Part shown: positions 59,134 through 64,000 of the stretch, piece after piece
How positions within the stretch are numbered: position 1 is the stretch's first letter
Layout: every line of letters starts with the position of its first letter
Assembly: GCF_000763385.1 (NCBI RefSeq)
Contig: NZ_JQFA01000002.1
Coordinates: 62,001 to 126,000 of the forward strand
From: Leptolyngbya sp. KIOST-1
GTDB taxonomy: Bacteria > Cyanobacteriota > Cyanobacteriia > Phormidesmidales > Phormidesmidaceae
Length of the DNA stretch: 64,000 nucleotides
Direction: 5' to 3'
Notes under the pieces: model-generated
What the model saw: only the letters and a program-made list of their open reading frames with translations
What the model was told of the DNA's origin: nothing
The model's database searches: none
Translations under genes and position numbers: made by a program

Positions 59134-59916
59134 TTGAGAGCAACTTCCTTTGAGTTTTACAGTCTCGCCTTTTTGGGGATTATTCTCGGGCGCTATTTCC
59201 TCGTAGCGGGGCTTACCTACTGGGCGTTTTATGTCTCCGGGAAGACTTCCAGACGGCTCCCCCAGTCTCCCCCCTGGCGGCTCATTCGCCACGACATTCA
59301 GCTGTCGGCGATCGCGGCGGTGGTGTTTGCCATCGCCGCCGCGATCGTGCTCTCTGCCCACGGTGCCGGACTCACCCGCCTCTACAGCGACCCCCGCGCC
59401 TACGGACTTTGGTACCTGGGGGCCAGCTACGGAGCGGCGCTACTGCTGCAAGACACCTACTTTTACTTCACCCACCGCCTGTTTCACCACCCCAAACTCT
59501 TTCCCTGGTTCCACCGGGGGCACCACCGATCGCGCTACCCCACCCCCTGGACCTCCTTCGCCTTTGACCCGCTGGAGGCGGTGGTGCAGGCGCTGTTTTT
59601 AGTCGGCCTAGTGTTCCTGCTGCCTCTGCACTTCATCACCATGATTGCCGTTCTCACCACCATGACCGTGTGGGCGGTGATCAACCACCTGGGGCCAGAC
59701 CGTCTGCCCGCCCCGTTTCCCCACCACTGGCTGGGGCAGTGGGTGATTGGCCCCACCCACCACTCCATCCACCACCTCAAATACACCGTTCACTACGGGC
59801 TTTACTTCACCTTTTGGGATCGACTTTTGGGCACCCAAGACCCCAACTATACCCAGACCCTAACCAGGTTTTCATCCGATAATTTTGCGTCAAAAAATAT
59901 CGACAACAATAGCTGA
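59134..59916 (+). CDS. sterol desaturase/fatty acid hydroxylase superfamily protein
   Basis: 260 aa, TTG start at 59134. Membrane di-iron histidine boxes: THRLFHHPKLF, WFHRGHHRSR and PTHHSIHHLKY, the H-x3-H / H-x2-HH / H-x2-HH series. Four hydrophobic segments surround them. It acts on a lipid or carotenoid with O2; a BKT/CrtZ-like substrate cannot be excluded. Lies 37 bp after the PRC-barrel gene and before the MITE cluster. Confidence 0.82.
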   Translation: MRATSFEFYSLAFLGIILGRYFLVAGLTYWAFYVSGKTSRRLPQSPPWRLIRHDIQLSAIAAVVFAIAAAIVLSAHGAGLTRLYSDPRAYGLWYLGASYGAALLLQDTYFYFTHRLFHHPKLFPWFHRGHHRSRYPTPWTSFAFDPLEAVVQALFLVGLVFLLPLHFITMIAVLTTMTVWAVINHLGPDRLPAPFPHHWLGQWVIGPTHHSIHHLKYTVHYGLYFTFWDRLLGTQDPNYTQTLTRFSSDNFASKNIDNNS

Positions 59917-60019
59917 TCCGTGTTCTTCCGGGGATGTTCCCAGGAGAGGGGCGATCGGGTTATTCCCAAACGGAAGCGGTTAGCGGACTTGCGATCGCTC
60001 AAAATCCTCCGCAAAAGCA

Positions 60020-60281
60020 CCGATTGACTGGCAAAAACCTGATTGCCTGACACATCTCCAATGTAGGTTGGGTGCAGCGAAGCGGAACCCAACATCCGCC
60101 GAGGACTTCGGGCTGGTTGGGTTCTGCGATCGCGCCACCCAACCTACGAGAACTCAAAACTTTTCGGCGTTGTGTCAGTCAGCCAGGACAAAAACTCTGA
60201 TGTAGGTGGGCGATGAGCGCAGCATAATCCAACCTCAGTTGTGGGAGGATAAGCATCTCAAAAATTTTGTCAGTCAATCCA
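60020..60281. mobile_element. two nested IS4-end MITEs
   Basis: Outer element: GATTGACTGGCAAAA at the left and the complement GATTGACTGACAAAA at the right, with weak flank similarity (6 of 9). Inner element 60039-60186: ends CTGATTGCCTGACACA and complement CTGGCTGACTGACACA, flanked by GGCAAAAAC / GACAAAAAC (8 of 9), a 9-bp duplication that falls in the outer element's left end. The inner unit carries opposed GTAGGTTGGGT / ACCCAACCTAC blocks, a widespread cyanobacterial motif. Confidence 0.7.
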
Positions 60282-60490
60282 TCGAAAGCGTCTGATCCTA
60301 GAGCTTTTCTATATTCCCTAAACCGGACAAACTTTACCTAAAGCGCAAGAACTCTAAAGAATCTTTTCCCAAAATATCGAATTCAATTAACTCAACCATG
60401 AAATCAACCACTTCTTCACCATACTGTACTTAGTCCGAATAGGTTACCCAATTCCATTCAGACCCAACACACTGAATCAAGGATGTAGCC

Positions 60491-60673
60491 ATGAATATTA
60501 AAAATAGAGCAAAAGCCGCCGCCAAAAATGTTGAGGGCAAGCTTGAAGAGGCCGTTGGCGATGTGACCGGCAACCGCGAGGCCCAAGCTAAAGGTAGAGC
60601 CAAGCAGGTGGAGGCCAACCTCCGCAACGCCACAGAAGATGTCAAAGATGACATCAAACGAATCATTGACTAA
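60491..60673 (+). CDS. CsbD-family stress protein
   Basis: 60 aa. MNIKNRAKAAAKNVEGKLEEAVGDVTGNREAQAKGRAKQ is the CsbD signature (a small helical hydrophilic protein, general-stress induced in Bacillus). A GGATG ribosome-site-like stretch precedes the ATG. The last 19 codons are duplicated downstream by a 275-bp tandem duplication. Confidence 0.9.
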   Translation: MNIKNRAKAAAKNVEGKLEEAVGDVTGNREAQAKGRAKQVEANLRNATEDVKDDIKRIID

Positions 60674-61165
60674 ATCAGGGACTTTGAGAGATTTTCCTGC
60701 TCCCCTCTCCCCTTTGGAGAGCTACTAAGTACACACATCTCACGAAACGCCCCACTTTGCCGACTTTGGCCCCCCTGCCCCCCGATTTCGGGGGGAACCG
60801 GACTTCAAAGTCCCCCAGAATTGGGGGATTTAGGGGGCCAGAACGAAGGCAATTCGGTCAGTCTATGACTTATGTGTATGTAGTAGCCCTCAACCTCCGC
60901 AACGCCACAGAAGATGTCAAAGATGACATCAAACGAATCATTGACTAAATCAGGGACTTTGAGAGATTTTCCTGCTCCCCTCTCCCCTTTGGAGAGCTAC
61001 TAAGTACACACATCTCACGAAACGCCCCACTTTGCCGACTTTGGCCCCCCTGCGCCCCCGATTTCGGGGGAACCGGACTTCAAAGTCCCCCAGAATTGGG
61101 GGATTTAGGGGGCCAGAACGAAGGCAATTCGGTCAGTCTATGACTTATGTGTATGTAGTAGCCCT
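60616..61165. repeat. tandem duplication, 2 x 275 bp
   Basis: 60616-60890 and 60891-61165 are the same sequence with only small differences in a C/G run (near 60775 and 61050). Each unit holds the csbD 3' end, a C/G-run hairpin region and a downstream stretch. The second unit starts inside a csbD codon run (60891-60948), producing a fragment of the gene's C-terminus. Confidence 0.9.
60891..60948 (+). pseudogene. duplicated 3' end of csbD
   Basis: Encodes only the last residues (LRNATEDVKDDIKRIID) of the upstream CsbD gene, generated by the tandem duplication. A longer open frame that runs into it from 60757 is an artefact of the repeat and lacks the CsbD start. Confidence 0.8.
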
Positions 61166-61258
61166 TGGAGAGGGGGGGTAGCTTGCTTCCCGCAGGGTGG
61201 GCTATGGGAGCTCTGTGATCTACTGAGTTTCGTGAACATTTTTGTGTCAGAGGAAACC

Positions 61259-61744
61259 ATGATCTCATTCCGACAAGTTAGAAACATTTTTGTGATAGCG
61301 GCTTTAACCGTCATGCTGATAGCCACGGTGGTGTTTAACTTTGGCACCTCCAGCGCCTGGGCCGCAACCCTGCCTGAATCCCAGGCTAGCCCGCCTCAGA
61401 TCGCAGCCATGAACCGAGCCGAAGCGATCACCAAAAACCTAGAAGGCAAAGCTCAAGAAGCCATCGGCAACGTGACGGGCGATCCAAAAGACCAGATGAT
61501 GGGCAAAGCCAAGCAGGCGGAAAGCCAGATGCGCAACGCGGCTGAAGATGTCAGGGATCAGTTCGAGTTACCCAGCAGAACCAAAGCCGCGGCCAAACAG
61601 GTCGAAGGTCAGGTTCAAGAGGCGGTTGGCAATGCGACGGGCAATGCCAAAGATCAAATGATGGGCAAAGTCAAGCAAGCCCAAGGCCGCGATCGCAGCG
61701 TCATCGAAACCATCAAAGACAGGATTCAATCCCTTTTTAACTAG
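61259..61744 (+). CDS. exported protein with two CsbD domains
   Basis: 161 aa from ATG 61259, with GAGGAAAC just upstream. A signal peptide (IFVIAALTVMLIATVVF...SSAWA) is followed by two CsbD repeats, each with a K-x-(L/V)-EG-x-(A/V)-QEA-(I/V)-GN motif: AITKNLEGKAQEAIGNVTG and AAAKQVEGQVQEAVGNATG, both followed by KDQMMGK. A signal peptide on CsbD is unusual, since standard members are cytosolic and about 60 aa. It likely acts in the periplasm or lumen under stress. Confidence 0.85.
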   Translation: MISFRQVRNIFVIAALTVMLIATVVFNFGTSSAWAATLPESQASPPQIAAMNRAEAITKNLEGKAQEAIGNVTGDPKDQMMGKAKQAESQMRNAAEDVRDQFELPSRTKAAAKQVEGQVQEAVGNATGNAKDQMMGKVKQAQGRDRSVIETIKDRIQSLFN

Positions 61745-61876
61745 AGTTTTTAGCCCCGTCTGCCCGTGGATCAGACAATTCTAGGCAAGTGATAAGATGC
61801 TTGCTCGCCATACCTAAATCCCTGATTGAATGGCCGAAACGTTTTCGCCAACTCTTAATTTAGTAGAGGTAGAAAG

Positions 61877-62032
61877 ATGTTGAACCTAGTTTGGACCGTT
61901 GTGGCTATTCTGGTTGTGCTTTGGGCCTTAGGATTTGCTGTCAATATCGGCGGCGGCTTAATCCATCTGCTGCTGGTTCTGGCGCTGATTGGCATCGTTT
62001 ATAACGTGCTAGTTGGGCGTCGTACTATTTAA
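61877..62032 (+). CDS. Lmo0937-like small membrane protein
   Basis: 51 aa: MLNLVWTVVAILVVLWALGF, then NIGGGLIHLLLVLALIGIVYN and a VGRRTI tail. Two membrane helices with Gly-Gly-Gly-x-(I/V)-H between them match the Lmo0937/DUF5670 family, often found with stress genes. The ATG at 61877 follows AGAGGTAGAAAG. It is short and easily missed. Confidence 0.85.
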   Translation: MLNLVWTVVAILVVLWALGFAVNIGGGLIHLLLVLALIGIVYNVLVGRRTI

Positions 62033-62309
62033 ATTCTAGCGGCCCTGCCCTGCCAGGCAGAGCACCTTTTAGAACCCTTGTCTACACCCTTGTTTATCAA
62101 GGGTTCTACGCAGGAAAAGTCTGGATAGGACTTGATAAAGCTCTGAGGCAATGGCATGTTTGATTACTGAATTTATCAATTTAGCAAACCATAGCTACGC
62201 CTCAAACAACTCATCCATTAAATAGAACTTCCGTCTATCACAATGGAGTCATAGATGGATGAGATGACTCCATCAAATCTATCTAGAACACCTAAAAAAG
62301 GATACCTCC

Positions 62310-62492
62310 ATGAGCATTGAAAATAGAGCCAAGGCCAACGCCAAAAAAGTTGAAGGCAAAATTGAAGAAACTGCGGGTGACTTAACCGGCAACCATGAGG
62401 CCCAGGCCAAGGGCAAAGCTAAGCAAGCCGAGGGAGACGTGCGCAACACCGTGGAAGATGGCAAAGATAAGGTCAGAAAAATGGTTGACTAA
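62310..62492 (+). CDS. CsbD-family stress protein
   Basis: 60 aa: MSIENRAKANAKKVEGKIEETAGDLTGNHEAQAKGKAKQ, a standard CsbD. AAAAGGATACCTCC lies just before the ATG. It is paralogous to the gene at 60491; the two differ mainly in the C-terminal helix. Third member of the local CsbD set. Confidence 0.9.
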   Translation: MSIENRAKANAKKVEGKIEETAGDLTGNHEAQAKGKAKQAEGDVRNTVEDGKDKVRKMVD

Positions 62493-62695
62493 CCATTGAT
62501 GTTCAACCAGGGTCGAGGGCGTTCTAGCTTGGCACATTGGCCCGTCCCCTTTCCCCTCTGGAGAAAGAGCTCTGAAATTTCAGGGCCTCCCCCCCCGGGG
62601 AAAGAGATTAGGTACAGGCTGCAAAGCTGAATTCACCCTACGATCCCGTGGGGATGTCATAGCACTAGCTAAGTTTTTAACATAAGGCACATAAA

Positions 62696-63361
62696 ATGGC
62701 TGTTTTGAATGACAAGCGTGGCGTCGGCGTCTTTGCTGACTATCCAACTACTGAGAAAGCGCTCAGAGAACTAAAAGATATAGGCTATGGGATGGATAAC
62801 GTATCCATTATTGGCCAAGACTCCGAGCATCTCAACCAATCGGGTCGAACCGGCACCGTTCAGGTTCAAGATATCCAGGCCGATGACGGTAACCACGCCG
62901 ACGATGGGGCTACAACCGGCGCGCTCTCCGGCGGCGCGGTGGGCGGACTTACGGGTCTGCTGGTGGGGCTCGGTACGCTAGCCATTCCTGGCGTCGGCCC
63001 GATTATGCTAGCTGGAGCCGCCGCTACGGCTTTGGCCTCAACGGTTGCCGGTGGAGCAATCGGCGCGGCTACCGGTGGCTTGGTGGGCGGACTGGTGGGC
63101 ATGGGTATTCCTGAAGACCGAGCTAAGGTCTACGACGAGCACCTGTCACAGGGTAAGTATCTCGTCATCATCGATGGCACAGCTGGCGACATGGCCCGCG
63201 CTGAACCCATCCTCAAGCGCCGAGACATTCGCGAATGGAATGTCTACACGATGGCCGATCGATCGGCCACGACCCACAACCGCCCTACCCCACCGAGAGG
63301 CGTCGATTCAAGAGGCGTCGATCCAAGAGATGCTGCCGGCATGCCCTCGGGCTCGCGTTAG
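62696..63361 (+). CDS. general stress protein (YflT/GSP17M-like) with Gly-rich membrane core
   Basis: 221 aa. The N-terminal domain (RGVGVFADYPTTEKALRELKDIGYGMDNVSIIGQ) is the GSP17M ferredoxin-like fold. The middle is a Gly/Ala-rich double hairpin (GALSGGAVGGLTGLLVGLGTLAIPGVGP; AGGAIGAATGGLVGGLVGMGIP), probably membrane-embedded. A second strand pair (YLVIIDGTAGDMARAEPILK) and a polar tail follow. It belongs to the stress cluster. Confidence 0.85.
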   Translation: MAVLNDKRGVGVFADYPTTEKALRELKDIGYGMDNVSIIGQDSEHLNQSGRTGTVQVQDIQADDGNHADDGATTGALSGGAVGGLTGLLVGLGTLAIPGVGPIMLAGAAATALASTVAGGAIGAATGGLVGGLVGMGIPEDRAKVYDEHLSQGKYLVIIDGTAGDMARAEPILKRRDIREWNVYTMADRSATTHNRPTPPRGVDSRGVDPRDAAGMPSGSR

Positions 63362-63483
63362 GGGTGGCTGGCTGAATAGCCAACCTTAGCTCTAGCCATG
63401 ACAGACGACGTCGGGTGGGCAATGCCCACCCTAGCGATCGCAATTTTGATTTCAATGATCCCCCCAGAGAAAAGGTTTCAGTC

Positions 63484-63876
63484 ATGAAAAAAATAATCCC
63501 GCTAGTGTTGGGTAGTCTGCTGTTGCTGGGGGCTACGGCCTGTAGCGATAGGTCTGACACCACCGCCACAGATGATGGCATACGCACCGACCAAAGGGAA
63601 TCTGATGCCCGCGCCCGTGACCAGCGCGATGGCATGAATCCTGCGGCCGAGGGTGAACAGCAAACCACAGGGGATTTAGCGGTTGATGTGCGCAATTCCT
63701 TGGAAAGTGCCCTGCCAGGCAGTCGATTGGCTGTCAGTGTTGACGATAGCAATGGCAGGGCAACGATCGATGGCACCGTGCGGAGCCAAGAACAGTTTGA
63801 CGAGATTGAACCCCTAGTGATGGCCTTTGAGGGTGTTCAGTCAGTCGATGTCCAAGCAACAGTTGATCCCAACTGA
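63484..63876 (+). CDS. BON-domain lipoprotein
   Basis: 130 aa from ATG 63484. A signal peptide with a lipobox-like end (LVLGSLLLLGATAC) predicts lipidation. After an acidic linker, a BON domain (VDVRNSLESALPGSRLAVSVDDSNGRATIDGTV then VQSVDVQATV) follows. BON domains bind membranes and support envelope stress tolerance. It is the last complete gene of the window. Confidence 0.85.
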   Translation: MKKIIPLVLGSLLLLGATACSDRSDTTATDDGIRTDQRESDARARDQRDGMNPAAEGEQQTTGDLAVDVRNSLESALPGSRLAVSVDDSNGRATIDGTVRSQEQFDEIEPLVMAFEGVQSVDVQATVDPN

Positions 63877-63886
63877 CCCCACCAAT

Positions 63887-63938
63887 GCTGAGACGCGCAG
63901 CTTTTTCAATGTTCAGAGACGCTGCTGCGCGTCTCAGC
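63887..63938. repeat. 15-bp perfect stem-loop after the BON gene
   Basis: GCTGAGACGCGCAGC (63887-63901) pairs fully with GCTGCGCGTCTCAGC (63924-63938) around a 22-nt loop that itself begins TTTTT. No T-run follows the right arm, so terminator function is doubtful. Confidence 0.5.
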
Positions 63939-64000
63939 TTAGGAATGAAGCCTTTATCATTCCCAGCCTCTGTAGGTTAGGTAAGAGACCCGAACTGACG

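Noticed and set aside
60757..60948. Additional csbD-like gene
   Set aside because: Only the duplicated last 19 codons are csbD; the upstream part is repeat sequence read by chance.

Overview
The window comes from a filamentous-type, GC-rich cyanobacterium of the Leptolyngbya/Nodosilinea kind (genus inferred). It encodes allophycocyanin subunits, a CP43-like chlorophyll protein, Ycf51, a menaquinone/phylloquinone-type methyltransferase and a CrtW ketolase, and GCGATCGC (HIP1) octamers are scattered throughout. No rRNA, CRISPR array or intact tRNA was seen.

Left core, 1-15.1 kb. Housekeeping genes (ycf51, an iron-dependent dehydrogenase, an aminotransferase, tatA, sppA, an SDR, a pilin, menG, a DUF445 protein) lead to a minus-strand apcD-like / apcB-like / isiX-like cluster. 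Its gene set matches the low-light photoacclimation (LoLiP) cluster of terrestrial and mat cyanobacteria. Next come a sulfide:quinone reductase with the full cysteine triad and a co-directional c-type haem protein. A near-perfect 18-bp inverted repeat lies upstream of the reductase. Together these suggest a dim, at times sulfidic mat or soil niche.

Integrated defence island, 15.1 to about 36-38 kb. It opens with the 3' half of a tRNA-Val(UAC) next to a tyrosine recombinase, the usual scar of tRNA-targeted integration. Small mobile-element genes and an XRE regulator follow. Then comes a helicase (PLD+SNF2) / DUF1156 methyltransferase / DUF499 ATPase set, the Hma (helicase-methylase-ATPase) anti-phage architecture. 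Its three core genes are spread over about 16 kb, and the spaces between them are filled with a VapBC-like pair, a membrane lipase-like protein, a DarTG pair, a PIN-like pair, a DUF6883/DUF4926 pair and unknown genes. The far side holds a decayed type I restriction subunit fused to another gene remnant and an orphan MutS-I-like gene.

Middle region, 38-50 kb. This holds a glycosyltransferase and an amylo-alpha-1,6-glucosidase. A NACHT NTPase is broken by a single in-frame TAG. A TPM-domain protein follows, then arfB truncated by a transposase remnant, crtW and several small membrane or unknown genes.

Right region, 50-64 kb. An IS4-like element with 9-bp target duplications has split an M23 peptidase gene; removing it restores the frame. 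PspC, two CPBP proteases, DUF2254, a PRC-barrel/LEA-like protein and a sterol-desaturase-like protein follow. The window ends in a stress-protein cluster (three CsbD genes, Lmo0937-like, general stress protein, BON lipoprotein) with a 275-bp tandem duplication. MITEs sharing the IS ends occur at 38.6 kb and, nested in each other, at 60.0-60.3 kb. A second family, a 29-bp palindrome with a conserved tail, occurs four times. Genome plasticity is thus a major theme.
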